Assembly: GCF_000423825.1 (NCBI RefSeq)
Contig: NZ_AUIS01000025.1
Coordinates: forward strand, 1 to 41,461
Source: Thermithiobacillus tepidarius DSM 3134
GTDB taxonomy: Bacteria > Pseudomonadota > Gammaproteobacteria > Acidithiobacillales > Thermithiobacillaceae
Direction of reading: 5' to 3'
DNA: 41,461 bases
Both the position numbers and the translations under genes were made by a program. The notes below the pieces were generated by a model, which saw only the letters and a list, made by a program, of their open reading frames with translations, had not been told where the DNA came from and made no database searches. Shown here one piece after another: positions 29,762 to 40,022 of this stretch (positions are counted from its first letter, which is position 1; each line of letters opens with the position of its first letter).

Positions 29762-29979
29762 CTTTTTGCCGCTCATTGCGTTCGCTCTCGCTGCGCTCGC
29801 GAAAACGGGCCGCGCCCGTTGCCTGAGGCGCCATAGGCGCCGAAAGCGCAGCGGTAAACTTCCGCTGGTCGTTTTGCCGTTCACTGCGCTCGCTCTCGCC
29901 TGCGGCTCGCGAAACTCCCGTTGGTCGTTTTGCCACTCCCGTGGGCTGCTCTCGCCTGCGGCTCGCGCAACTCGACGGG
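29762..29979. repeat. Three imperfect copies of a ~59-nt repeat
   Basis: Copies lie at about 29762–29806 (short, divergent), 29862–29920 and 29918–29979. The last two abut. The shared skeleton is GGTCGTTTTGCC, a variable stretch, then GCTCGCTCTCGCCTG or the like, CGGCTCGCG and AACTC. The units are rich in CTCGC/GCGAG and are not coding. The origin is unknown; they sit between a lone REP and two REP pairs. Confidence 0.7.
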
Positions 29980-30032
29980 ACAACGGGGTGGAAACGGCAA
30001 AGGCAACCCAGAGCCCCGCTGCCGCCGTCGGC

Positions 30033-30102
30033 TGTCGGAGCGAGCTGGCTCGCGATTGCTCGCCAATCGACACGGCTGATCGCGAGCCAGCTCGCTCCTA
30101 CA
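30033..30102. repeat. REP pair B
   Basis: Inverted arms GGAGCGAGCTGGCTCGCGA (30037–30055) and its complement TCGCGAGCCAGCTCGCTCC (about 30080–30098), flanked by TGTC/CTAC, across a 24-nt spacer. The core has A/T in place of one G/C relative to the other REP pairs, showing compensatory change on both arms. Confidence 0.88.
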
Positions 30103-30216
30103 AGCCAGGATGACAGCCCGCCAGGCTTGGCGCGGCACCGCTCGCGCCGGGCAGGGGGAAGGCTGATAGGGCGGGTGCCCGGCCATTGCCCCTGGACCGC
30201 GCCGCCGCCGCTGGCC

Positions 30217-30284
30217 GTGGGAGCGGGCTCGCCCGCGATTCCTTGGCAGGCGATTCAGTCTATCGCGGGCCAGCCCGCTCCTAC
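30217..30284. repeat. REP pair C
   Basis: Left arm GTGGGAGCGGGCTCGCCCG-CGAT (30217–30239). Right arm ATCGCGGGCCAGCCCGCTCC-TAC (from 30262), across a 22-nt spacer. It is the same family as pairs A, D and E. Confidence 0.88.
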
Positions 30285-30482
30285 ACGCCTCCAGTAGTCC
30301 CTCCCGCCGGATGCGGTTAGGGCTATGATTCCTTTGCCCCGCCGAGTCGCGCAATTCGCCATTGACCCGCAAAGCGGACCGGTGGCGGCGGATCGCTGCG
30401 CGTCGGGGACATTAGCCGTTCCGATTCCCAACATCTGCTGGCTGCGCTCCGCCGGTTTTCTCTCATGCCGAGCCGCAGCGCA

Positions 30483-32090
30483 TCATGCTCCCGCATCCAC
30501 ATCCACGCGCCAGGTCCTGAACTCCCGATACAGCACCTGCCCCGGGCCGCCGCCTGGCTTGCGGGTGACGAAACGGGCCTGGGTCCAGTCCACGTCGGCG
30601 GCCTGGCCGGCGCGCGGGCTGTGGCGCAGGGCCAGGGCGGCGGCCTGGGCCAGCACCCGGTCCGGCGGGCGCTTTTCCTGCTTGGGCATGCGGATCAGCA
30701 CGTGGGCGCCCGGATGGTCCTGCACGTGCAGCCAGATGTCCCAGGGGCGGGCGAGCTTGAAGGTGATGGTTTCGTTCTGGCGGGCGCTGCGCCCGACCAG
30801 GATCTCGTAGCCGTCCACGCTGACGCGCAGGGGCTCGGCATTGCCGTTGCCTGCGCGGGCGGCGCGCGGCTTCGTCTTGCCGGTCTCGGCCGGCGGATGG
30901 AGGGCTTCCAGGCGCGCGGCGATACTTGCCGGCGTGCCTTCGCCGCTGTCCAGCTCCCTGCTGAGCGCCTGCAGCGCGGCGAGCCGGTCCTCCAGCGCCC
31001 GTTGCCGCTCCAGGGCCTGGGCCAGGCCGCGCTCGGCCTTGCGCGCCTGCTTGAAGTAGCCTTCGGCCTGCTGATGCAGCGGCAGGCCGGGCGTGACCGG
31101 CACCCGGATGGCGGCGGGCGGCTCGGCGTTGTAGTCCAGCGCCTCCACCGCATCGCTTTGCGGAATCCGGTCGGGCAGGGTGTAGAGGGCCTGTCCCCAG
31201 CGCCGATAGCGGGCCGGGTCCTGCAGGCGCTCGACATCCGCGCGCACCTTGCGCAGCGTCTCGCTTTCGCGGTGGACGAGCTGCCGCAGCCGCTGTCGCA
31301 GCGCCGTCTGCAGCGGTGCCTGCGCATGCGCGCCGGTGCGCTCGCGCAGGAAGGCCGGCCAGCCCGTCAGGAAGTCGGCCGGGCCGAGCTCATCCCAGCC
31401 GGGCAGGACGATGGGATACAGCAGGTCGTGGTCGTCCCGCCGCAGGCGGTGCCAGGGTCGGCACTGCCGCCGCGCCGCTTCGGCCGTTGCGGCCAGATCG
31501 TCCTGGGCTGCCGGAGGCAGTGGGGGACGGAGGCGCGGCGCGATGAACCAGAGCCGCTCGCCACCCATGCCGGCCGGGGGACGGTAGGGTTGCTGCGGCA
31601 GGATGCGCGCTTCCGCCGCCGTGACCTCGTCCCAGCGCCAGGCGAAGCGCATTCGCCCGTCGCCTTCCAGCAGGACGAGGTTGCTGCGCTGTCCCAGCCA
31701 CTCCGCCACCAGGGTGCGCTGGTCGCGCCGGCCGCTGATGTGCCGCCGTTCGAAACGCAGGCATAGCACCCGGTCCGGATGGGGCGCGTCGATGGCCTGC
31801 AGGTGCAGTCCCTGGAGCTGCTGGCGCGCCAGGTTGGCGAAGGGGGGTGACTCGGCCTCGGGCAGGGCGTCGGCCAGCCAGAGGCCCAGTGGCGCGCGGG
31901 CGATCTGCAGCAGCAGGTCGCGGGTGCCGAATGTCAGCACGATGCCGCCGGGTGCGCTGCGTACCTCGGTGAGCCTCGCCCCCCGCAGGGCATCTGCCAG
32001 GCAGGCGGCGGCGCACTGCAATTGCAGTGCGTCCATGTTGAAGCGGCCCGGGGGGGCGGCGGCTTGGGGCTTGGCGGGAGTTGTCGTCAC
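30483..32090 (-). CDS. rqcH: NFACT family protein, RqcH-like
   Basis: A 535-aa NFACT protein. RqcH/Rqc2 proteins bind split 50S subunits carrying stalled nascent chains and recruit tRNA-Ala to add C-terminal alanine tails. Order: NFACT-N domain (about 19–230), a charged coiled coil (about 270–390), a Lys/Arg-rich linker, and the NFACT-R/DUF814 domain (about 420–530) with YEILVGRSARQNETITFKLA and PWDIWLHVQDHPGAHVLI. The Asp-Arg pair needed for alanine tailing in B. subtilis RqcH has a counterpart in HPDRVLCLRF (D106–R107). The GTG at 32090 and ATG at 32036 are alternative starts, neither with a good Shine–Dalgarno. The second matches the usual family N-terminus (MDALQLQ). It is divergent from glyA. 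Confidence 0.85.
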   Translation of the reverse strand: MTTTPAKPQAAAPPGRFNMDALQLQCAAACLADALRGARLTEVRSAPGGIVLTFGTRDLLLQIARAPLGLWLADALPEAESPPFANLARQQLQGLHLQAIDAPHPDRVLCLRFERRHISGRRDQRTLVAEWLGQRSNLVLLEGDGRMRFAWRWDEVTAAEARILPQQPYRPPAGMGGERLWFIAPRLRPPLPPAAQDDLAATAEAARRQCRPWHRLRRDDHDLLYPIVLPGWDELGPADFLTGWPAFLRERTGAHAQAPLQTALRQRLRQLVHRESETLRKVRADVERLQDPARYRRWGQALYTLPDRIPQSDAVEALDYNAEPPAAIRVPVTPGLPLHQQAEGYFKQARKAERGLAQALERQRALEDRLAALQALSRELDSGEGTPASIAARLEALHPPAETGKTKPRAARAGNGNAEPLRVSVDGYEILVGRSARQNETITFKLARPWDIWLHVQDHPGAHVLIRMPKQEKRPPDRVLAQAAALALRHSPRAGQAADVDWTQARFVTRKPGGGPGQVLYREFRTWRVDVDAGA

Positions 32091-32219
32091 GGTAGTTTTG
32101 GGCGCAGCGATCGGCTTGCGGTTTTGCCTGCTTTCACGTAATTTGAAGAGTTTCCTAATTTACCCACTTTTCCATCATAACACAGCGGCCAGCTGACGCG
32201 GGGTTGGCGGAGAGGCACC
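32091..32219. promoter_or_regulatory. Divergent control region rqcH / glyA
   Basis: 129 nt with an AT-rich centre (32135–32180) between the two divergent starts. TAATTT, CATAAC and TTGAAG elements are present, but no pair has both good hexamers and normal spacing. GGAGAGG (just before the ATG at 32220) is the glyA ribosome-binding site. No glycine or FMN riboswitch pattern was recognised. Confidence 0.4.
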
Positions 32220-33464
<1,245 letters not shown>

Positions 33465-33484
33465 AGAGACGCTAGGGAGCATCC

Positions 33485-33994
33485 GTGCGCTGCCCCTTCT
33501 GCAACCACGAAGACACCCGCGTCGTCGACTCGCGTCTGGCCGACGAGGGCAGCAGCGTGCGCCGGCGGCGCGAGTGCCCCGCCTGCGGCTCGCGCTTCAC
33601 CACCTTCGAGCGGGTGGAATTGGCCATGCCTACCGTGGTCAAGTCCGACGGGCGCCGCGAGCCCTTCGACGAGCAGAAGCTGTTGCGCGGCCTGCAGCGC
33701 GCGCTGTCCAAGCGGCCAGTGGACACTCAGAAGGTGCACGCGGCGGCGCGCGCCATCCAGAAGCGCCTGCGCGAGACCGGCGAGCGCGAGGTGCCCTCGC
33801 GACTGATCGGCGGCTACGTGATGGAGGCCCTGCGCGAGCTGGACCCGGTGGCCTACGTGCGCTTCGCCTCGGTCTACCGCCGCTTCGAGGACGTGGAAGC
33901 GTTCAGCGCCGAAATCGAGCGCCTGCGTCGGGCCTACGAAGAGAACGACGCGCAGCAGCTGAGCCTGCTGCCGGAGAAGAAAGGCGGCGCTTGA
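33485..33994 (+). CDS. nrdR: Ribonucleotide reductase repressor NrdR
   Basis: NrdR represses ribonucleotide reductase genes when loaded with (d)ATP. The 169-aa protein begins at GTG 33485 with the zinc ribbon (C3, C6, C31, C34: [32 protein letters not shown]). The ATP-cone follows (about 49–139), with [16 protein letters not shown] and [18 protein letters not shown]. It lies between glyA and ribD, the common position; its stop overlaps the ribD start as TTGA. No NrdR box was recognised inside the window. Confidence 0.97.
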   Translation: MRCPFCNHEDTRVVDSRLADEGSSVRRRRECPACGSRFTTFERVELAMPTVVKSDGRREPFDEQKLLRGLQRALSKRPVDTQKVHAAARAIQKRLRETGEREVPSRLIGGYVMEALRELDPVAYVRFASVYRRFEDVEAFSAEIERLRRAYEENDAQQLSLLPEKKGGA

Positions 33995-35085
33995 GCGCGG
34001 ATGCCGAGTACATGGCGCGTGCCCTGGCCTTGGCGGAGCGGGGGCTCTACGGGACCGATCCCAATCCGCGCGTGGGCGCCGTGCTGGTGCGCGACGGGCG
34101 CATCGTCGGCGAGGGCTATCACGCCCAGGCCGGCACTCCCCATGCGGAGGTGCACGCCCTGCGCGCGGCGGGCGAGGCGGCGCGCAGCGCCACCTGCTAC
34201 GTGACCCTGGAGCCGTGCAGCCATTTCGGCCGCACGCCGCCCTGCGCCGACGCCCTGGTGGCGGCGGGGGTGGCGCGGGTGGTGGTGGCCATGCAGGACC
34301 CCAACCCGCAGGTGGCGGGGCAGGGCATCGCGCGCCTGCGGGCGGCGGGCATCGCCGTGGAGGTGGGCCTGCTGGCGGAGCAGGCGGCTGCCCTGAATCC
34401 CGGATTCATCAGCCGCATGCAGCGCGGACGGCCCTGGGTGCGGCTCAAGCTGGCCGCCAGCCTGGACGGCCGCACGGCGCTCGGCAACGGCGTCAGCCAG
34501 TGGATCACCGGCCCGGCCGCGCGCGCCGACGTGCAGCGTTTGCGCGCCCGCAGCGCCGCCGTCCTCACCGGCATCGGCACGGTGCTGGCCGATGATCCGC
34601 GGCTCGATCCGCGCCTGGACGGCGAGACGGTCCTGCGCCAGCCGCTGCGGGTGGTGCTGGACCGCGAGCTGCGCACGCCGCCTGCGGCGCGTCTTTTCAT
34701 GGCGGCCGGGCCGGTGCTGATCCTGCACGGCCCCGGGGCGCCGGCCGCGCGGCAGGCGGCCCTGCGGGCAGCCGGGGCGCAGCTGCAGGCGGTAGCGCCG
34801 GCGGCGCGCGGATTGGCGCTCGACGCGGTCTGGCAGGCCCTGCAGGCGCGCGAGATCAACGAGGTGCTGGCGGAATGCGGGCCGACCCTGGCCGGCGCCC
34901 TGATCGAGGGCGGCTGGGTGGACGAGCTGGTGCTGTATCTGGCGCCCAAGCTACTGGGCCACGATGGCCTGCCGCTGGCGCATCTGGGACCCTATGCGGC
35001 ACTGGATCAGGTATCCTTGTGGCAGTGCCTGCGGCACGAGCTGCTGGGCGAGGATCTCAAGCTGCTGCTGCGGCCTCGAAGCTGA
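33991..35085 (+). CDS. ribD: Bifunctional riboflavin deaminase/reductase RibD
   Basis: RibD performs the deamination and side-chain reduction steps after GTP ring opening. The TTG at 33991 (TTGA overlap with nrdR) gives [18 protein letters not shown], matching the family start; ATG 34012 is an alternative. The length is 364 aa. The deaminase domain (1–145) has NPRVGAVLV and the zinc site H51-A-E53 with [11 protein letters not shown] (C76, C85). The reductase domain (about 146–364) has [52 protein letters not shown] and [15 protein letters not shown]. It is followed after 13 nt by the SMR gene. Confidence 0.96.
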   Translation: MSADAEYMARALALAERGLYGTDPNPRVGAVLVRDGRIVGEGYHAQAGTPHAEVHALRAAGEAARSATCYVTLEPCSHFGRTPPCADALVAAGVARVVVAMQDPNPQVAGQGIARLRAAGIAVEVGLLAEQAAALNPGFISRMQRGRPWVRLKLAASLDGRTALGNGVSQWITGPAARADVQRLRARSAAVLTGIGTVLADDPRLDPRLDGETVLRQPLRVVLDRELRTPPAARLFMAAGPVLILHGPGAPAARQAALRAAGAQLQAVAPAARGLALDAVWQALQAREINEVLAECGPTLAGALIEGGWVDELVLYLAPKLLGHDGLPLAHLGPYAALDQVSLWQCLRHELLGEDLKLLLRPRS

Positions 35086-35098
35086 CGGCGGGAAAGTC

Positions 35099-35419
35099 AT
35101 GGCGTGGCTGTATCTCTTTCTGGCGGGACTCTGCGAAATCGTGTGGGCGGTGGGCCTGAAGTACACCGAGGGCTTCACGCGCCTGGGGCCGAGCGCCGTC
35201 ACCGTGGCGGCCATGGTCCTGAGCTTTTACCTGCTCGCCCTGGCCCTGAAGAGCCTGCCCATCGGCACCGCCTACGCCGTGTGGACCGGCATCGGCGTGG
35301 TGGGCACCAGCATCCTCGGCATCGTGCTCTTCGGCGAGGCCCGCGATGCCTCGCGCCTCTTTTTCATCGGCCTGATTGCCGTGGGCATTCTGGGCCTGCG
35401 TGCCCACGGCACGCACTGA
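35099..35419 (+). CDS. gdx: SMR transporter, guanidinium exporter (Gdx/SugE) type
   Basis: A 106-aa, four-helix small multidrug resistance protein. It matches the Gdx/SugE subtype: G10, E13 and W16 in [19 protein letters not shown]42, and [16 protein letters not shown] with W62. These residues line the guanidinium pocket in characterised Gdx proteins. The protein would exchange guanidinium for protons as a dual-topology dimer. It sits inside the riboflavin operon, between ribD and ribE, with short gaps on both sides. No guanidine riboswitch was seen, unlike many gdx genes. Substrate assignment is by family. Confidence 0.9.
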   Translation: MAWLYLFLAGLCEIVWAVGLKYTEGFTRLGPSAVTVAAMVLSFYLLALALKSLPIGTAYAVWTGIGVVGTSILGIVLFGEARDASRLFFIGLIAVGILGLRAHGTH

Positions 35420-35436
35420 TCGGAGCGGTTGAGACT

Positions 35437-36074
35437 ATGTTTACCGGCATCATCCAAGCAGTGGGCCGCATCCGGGCCAAGCAGCCCCAGGGCGGCGACA
35501 TGCGCCTGCTGATCGACGCAGGCGCCCTGGACATGAGCGACGTCAAGCTGGGCGACAGCATCGCCGTCTCCGGCGTCTGCCTCACCGCCACCGAGCTGCT
35601 GCCCGACGCTTTCTGGGTGGACGTATCCCAGGAGACCCTGGCCAAGACCATCCTCGGCGACCTGCAGCTCGACACCCGGGTCAATCTGGAAAAGGCCCTG
35701 CGCCTGGCCGACCGCCTCGGCGGCCACCTGGTGGCCGGCCACGTGGATGGCGTCGGCGAGGTGGTGGACCTGTCGCCGGCCGGGCGCTCGGTGGTGTACC
35801 GCATCCATGCGCCCCGGGAGTTGCGCCGCTATATCGCCGCCAAGGGCAGCATCTGCGTGGACGGCATCAGCCTCACGGTGAACGCGGTGCAGGGCGGCTA
35901 CTTCGATCTCAACCTGATCCCGCACACCCTGGCCCAGACCACGGCCGCATCCTGGCGCGCCGGCACCCGGGTGAACCTGGAGGTGGATCTCATCGCCCGC
36001 TATCTGGAACGGCTGGTCAGCCGCGAGGCCGACGGCCTCACCCCCGAATTCCTCGCCGAGCACGGCTTCGCCTG

Positions 36075-36075
<1 letters not shown>
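35437..36075 (+). CDS. ribE: Riboflavin synthase alpha subunit
   Basis: This enzyme dismutates two lumazines to riboflavin. The 212-aa protein starts [12 protein letters not shown] at ATG 35437 and shows the duplicated lumazine-binding barrels, with [12 protein letters not shown] in the first and [12 protein letters not shown] in the second. [15 protein letters not shown] lies between. It ends with [10 protein letters not shown] and a C-terminal helix (ARYLERLV). The stop overlaps the ribBX start by one base (TGATG). It is named ribE/ribC depending on the scheme. Confidence 0.97.
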
Positions 36076-37214
<1,139 letters not shown>

Positions 37215-37218
37215 CGAC

Positions 37219-37689
<471 letters not shown>

Positions 37690-37767
37690 GCAGTTTGAAC
37701 AAAACGGGCATTCGGGCTGCCAAAGGGGACAGCGCAAGCGCAGTTTCCACGGCGCACAGAGGTTGGT

Positions 37768-38199
37768 ATGAGCGGAAGTAGACGTTTGGCCCGCGAGGCA
37801 GCCATGCAGGCCCTTTATCAGTGGCAACTCAACCCCGGCGATCCCGCCCAGGTCGAGGCCCAGTTCCTGGCCGACGAGGAAGTGCAGGGCGCCGACCTGC
37901 AGTTCTTCCAGCAGCTATGGCGGGGCGTGACCTCCCATGCGGACGAGCTCGACGCCGCCATCCGCGGCAAGCTCAGCGACCGCAAGTGGGACGAGATCAG
38001 CGAGGTCGAGCGCGCCATCCTGCGCCTCGGCGCTTTCGAGCTCGCCCATCGCCTCGACGTGCCTTACCGCGTCGTCATCAACGAGGCCCTGGAACTCACC
38101 AAGCGCTTCGGCGCCGAACAGGGCCACCGCTTCGTCAACGGCATCCTCGACAGGCTCGCCCACGAATGGCGGGCGGCGGAGATGGCGCGGCGCTCCTGA
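37768..38199 (+). CDS. nusB: Transcription antitermination factor NusB
   Basis: NusB binds rRNA boxA with S10 to prevent premature termination. The 143-aa all-helical protein starts RRLAREAAMQALYQWQLN and contains EISEVERAILRLGAFEL and YRVVINEALELTKRFGAEQG, then FVNGILDRLA. AGAGG lies upstream of the ATG. It is 78 nt after ribH, the standard ribH–nusB order. The operon then ends; a hairpin without a T-run follows at 38288. Confidence 0.97.
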   Translation: MSGSRRLAREAAMQALYQWQLNPGDPAQVEAQFLADEEVQGADLQFFQQLWRGVTSHADELDAAIRGKLSDRKWDEISEVERAILRLGAFELAHRLDVPYRVVINEALELTKRFGAEQGHRFVNGILDRLAHEWRAAEMARRS

Positions 38200-38287
38200 C
38201 GCATCCTGCCAGCCGGACTTCACTCCCGCCGCGGTCCAGCAGCTCAGACGGCTGACGCTGCCGGGACCACCCGCCACCGAAGCCTGG

Positions 38288-38316
38288 ACGTCCCGGCACC
38301 GCCAGTGCTGGGACGT
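38288..38316. terminator. Strong hairpin after nusB
   Basis: A 12-bp stem (ACGTCCCGGCAC pairing with GTGCTGGGACGT, one G·U) around a 5-nt loop, in the gap between nusB and the convergent small membrane gene. There is no T-run, so it may act as an mRNA 3' stabiliser or Rho-linked end. A second, looser stem (GGTCC…GGACC) lies just before it. Confidence 0.45.
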
Positions 38317-38339
38317 GACCAGTGAACTCCCCGCAGGCG

Positions 38340-38609
38340 TCAGCCGATGCCCAGCAAACGGTGCACCAGCCCGGTCACCAGCCCGAGCACGATGACCGCA
38401 CCGAAAAAGGGCAGGGGCGCGCGCATGGCGTAGGTGCCGCCGAGGGCCAGGGTCGCGCCGAACATGGCGCCGGTGACGACGTTGGCCTGGGTCGCGGCGG
38501 TCGGCTCCAGACCGAGGGCCATGGCGATGCGCAGCGCGGCGAAGCTGAACAGGCCGATGAGGACGACGAAGATGACGCGGTTGCGCCGGGGGGAGTTGAG
38601 GTGCTGCAC
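38340..38609 (-). CDS. Small membrane protein, unknown function
   Basis: I do not recognise this family. GTG 38609 is chosen because AAGGAAG lies 5 nt upstream; a TTG at 38627 is in frame but lacks this. The 89-aa protein has a basic N-terminus (NSPRRNR) followed by three hydrophobic stretches, about 12–34, 44–62 and 68–86, implying an inner-membrane location. It is divergent from the DUF2939-like gene. Codon pattern and RBS make it a probable real gene. Confidence 0.6.
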   Translation of the reverse strand: MQHLNSPRRNRVIFVVLIGLFSFAALRIAMALGLEPTAATQANVVTGAMFGATLALGGTYAMRAPLPFFGAVIVLGLVTGLVHRLLGIG

Positions 38610-38742
38610 GGGAACTTCCTTGACCAAGTGGACAACGGAGGAACGGCGCCCGATAAGCTATCATGCTCCGGTGGAAAAAGCATCCCCGAGCCGCATCTCT
38701 GCCAAGCTCGGGGCTGGCATTCTTCACAAGGGAGGATTCCGC

Positions 38743-39279
38743 GTGACAAAGAACAAGAAGCTGATGCTGGGTGTGATCGTCCTGCTCGCTGCCGGCTGGA
38801 TTTACGCGGCCCCGTATCTGGCCGTCCGCAGCATGAAAAGCGCGGCGGAAAGCGGAGATGCGGTGGCGCTGGCCGACCACGTCGACTTTCCGGCACTCAA
38901 GGCGAGCTTGAAGGCCAGCCTTGCTGCTGAGATGACACGACAGATGGCGAGAGAGGATGACGCATTCGCGGCGCTTGGCGTGGCCATGGCCGGCGTCATC
39001 ATCAATCCCATGATCGATGCGCTCGTGTCCCCCGAGGGGCTGGCGGCCATGATGAAAGGGCGCCAGCCGGACCCCGGCAGGCAGGCGGGCGCAGGCGCCC
39101 AACGAGGCGGGCTTGGCGCGAGCGAGGCCGATCCTGTGCTTGAAATGGGCTATGAAACGTTCAACCGGTTCGCGGTGAGGGTATCCGACAAGGTGGATCC
39201 GAAGCGGGAGTTGACCATGGTGTTCCTCCGCGACGGCTTGTCCTGGAAATTGTCCGCAATCAGGCTGCCTGGCTCCTAA
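38743..39279 (+). CDS. DUF2939-like membrane-anchored protein
   Basis: A 178-aa protein starting at GTG 38743 behind an excellent AGGGAGGA site. A single N-terminal helix (about 6–24) is followed by APYLAVRSMKSAAESGDAVALADHVDFPALKASLK. This spacing of A/L with a D-x-VDFPALRxSLK-like core is typical of DUF2939 proteins. A Gly/Gln/Ala-rich linker (about 107–128) precedes YETFNRFAVRVSDKVD and a beta-rich end. It is likely periplasmic-facing. The function of the family is unknown. Confidence 0.72.
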   Translation: MTKNKKLMLGVIVLLAAGWIYAAPYLAVRSMKSAAESGDAVALADHVDFPALKASLKASLAAEMTRQMAREDDAFAALGVAMAGVIINPMIDALVSPEGLAAMMKGRQPDPGRQAGAGAQRGGLGASEADPVLEMGYETFNRFAVRVSDKVDPKRELTMVFLRDGLSWKLSAIRLPGS

Positions 39280-39370
39280 CCGGCCCGCTCCCAGCGAGAG
39301 GGTACTCGGGGAACGCGGGCGTCGTGCCACCGCTGCCCCGGCAGCGAACTGGCCGCGCTGCTCATGGACT

Positions 39371-39439
39371 GTAGGAGCGGGCTGGCCCGCGATAACGGTG
39401 CCGCTCGACCAACCCGATCGCGGGCCAGCCCGCTCCTAC
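39371..39439. repeat. REP pair D
   Basis: Left arm GTAGGAGCGGGCTGGCCCG-CGAT (39371–39393) and right arm ATCGCGGGCCAGCCCGCTCC-TAC (from 39417) are exact complements across a 23-nt spacer. It is the best preserved of the REP pairs. Confidence 0.9.
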
Positions 39440-39577
39440 CAGCACGGGCAGCGTCACGGCCGCGCGAACCGACGGGGATCGCCCACGCTAGCCCTTCACC
39501 CGGCATGCGCCCGGCGGGGGCGGGCATGCCGGGCGGGGGCGGTGCCATGCCAAGCCTGGCGGGCTGGCATGTTGGTG

Positions 39578-39648
39578 TGCAGGAGCGGGCTGGCCCGCGA
39601 TCCGCCGTGCCGGTGGGCAAGCAAGCATGGGCCAGCCCGCTCCTGCGG
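39578..39648. repeat. REP pair E (right arm shortened)
   Basis: Left arm TGCAGGAGCGGGCTGGCCCG-CGAT (from 39578). Right arm ATGGGCCAGCCCGCTCCTGC (39627–39646) lacks the CGCG outer part of the palindrome, replaced by AGCATG. It is a decayed member of the family. Confidence 0.82.
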
Positions 39649-39725
39649 CCGGCGGCAGCGGCGCGGTTGGGCCGGATATCGCGCTGCCCGCTCCGCATGC
39701 GGCACATCGAACGAGAGGCATCCGT

Positions 39726-40022
39726 ATGCAAACGCTCATCTGCGAAGCGATCCGCGATCGCGTGCTGCTCGAACTCCGCTATCAAGGCTTTGCCCGGATC
39801 GTGGAGCCCTACGCCTACGGCCGGGACCGGGATGGAGACGAGTTGCTGCGCTGCTACCAGGTCGCCGGCGGCAGCCGCGGCGGCGAGGAGGCCGGCTGGA
39901 AGCTGCTCAGGGTGGCCGAAATCGGCGCGCTGGCGCGGACCGCGAAGCCTTTCGCCGGGCGCTGTTCCGGCAACCGGCATGGCGATCCGGCCATGGCCGA
40001 GATCTTCTGCGAGCTGCAATGA
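39726..40022 (+). CDS. WYL-like small protein
   Basis: A 98-aa protein with AIRDRVLLELRYQGFARIVEPY at its start, then YGRDRDGDELLRCYQVAGGSR and EEAGWKLLRVAEIGAL. The arrangement resembles a stand-alone WYL-type domain, a fold found in ligand- or nucleic-acid-responsive regulators. There is no DNA-binding domain. GAGAGG lies 9 nt before the ATG. The stop overlaps the following lipoprotein gene as ATGA, implying co-expression. Family assignment is tentative and the function unknown. Confidence 0.65.
   Translation: MQTLICEAIRDRVLLELRYQGFARIVEPYAYGRDRDGDELLRCYQVAGGSRGGEEAGWKLLRVAEIGALARTAKPFAGRCSGNRHGDPAMAEIFCELQ

Larger units (their letters stand above)
30033..30284. repeat. Composite repeat copy 1 (REP pair – shared segment – REP pair)
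   Basis: REP pair B, an 11-nt link, a 26-nt segment (30114–30139, beginning CAGCCCGCCAGGCTTGGC), 77 nt, then REP pair C. The same order is found at 39371–39648 in reverse orientation, and the 26-nt segment is identical at 24 positions. The linking sequences also show patchy similarity (for example GAAGG-CT followed by GGGCG). It is interpreted as one dispersed composite element. Confidence 0.7.
29542..30482. other. Gene-free, repeat-filled region
   Basis: About 940 nt between two minus-strand genes with no convincing coding sequence: the open frames read through repeats and show no protein family. In order it holds an AT-rich promoter patch, a lone degenerate REP (29733–29756), an imperfect tandem repeat array (29762–29979), two REP pairs (30033–30102 and 30217–30284) around a shared 26-nt segment, and a featureless part (30285–30482) before the end of the RqcH-like gene. 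Confidence 0.7.
39371..39648. repeat. Composite repeat copy 2 (inverted relative to copy 1)
   Basis: Read on the minus strand: REP pair E, 11 nt, the 26-nt shared segment (39541–39566), 101 nt, REP pair D. The order and spacing parallel 30033–30284. The 26-nt segment differs at only two adjacent positions. The region after it is longer here because of GGCGGGGGC/GGCATGC expansions. Confidence 0.7.
39280..39725. other. Gene-free region with REP pairs
   Basis: About 445 nt between the DUF2939-like gene and the WYL-like gene. It contains REP pairs D and E, the shared 26-nt segment, and a GGCATGC-rich stretch (39496–39545) with local palindromes. No protein family is recognisable in the open frames that cross it. 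GAGAGG near 39711–39716 serves the next gene. Confidence 0.7.

Noticed and set aside
30033-30284. CRISPR array
   Set aside because: Repeats are inverted pairs with palindromic cores, unequal spacing and no cas genes nearby.
29544-30372. Open frames through the 29.5–30.4 kb repeat region (including CRSELARD-like peptides)
   Set aside because: The peptides are translations of REP arms and recur at each REP. They have no start-site support.
38213-38395. Possible gene remnant reading PDFTPAAVQQLRRL after nusB
   Set aside because: It faintly recalls the start of RNB-type exonucleases but loses resemblance at once, and the segment is dominated by hairpins. Treated as chance.
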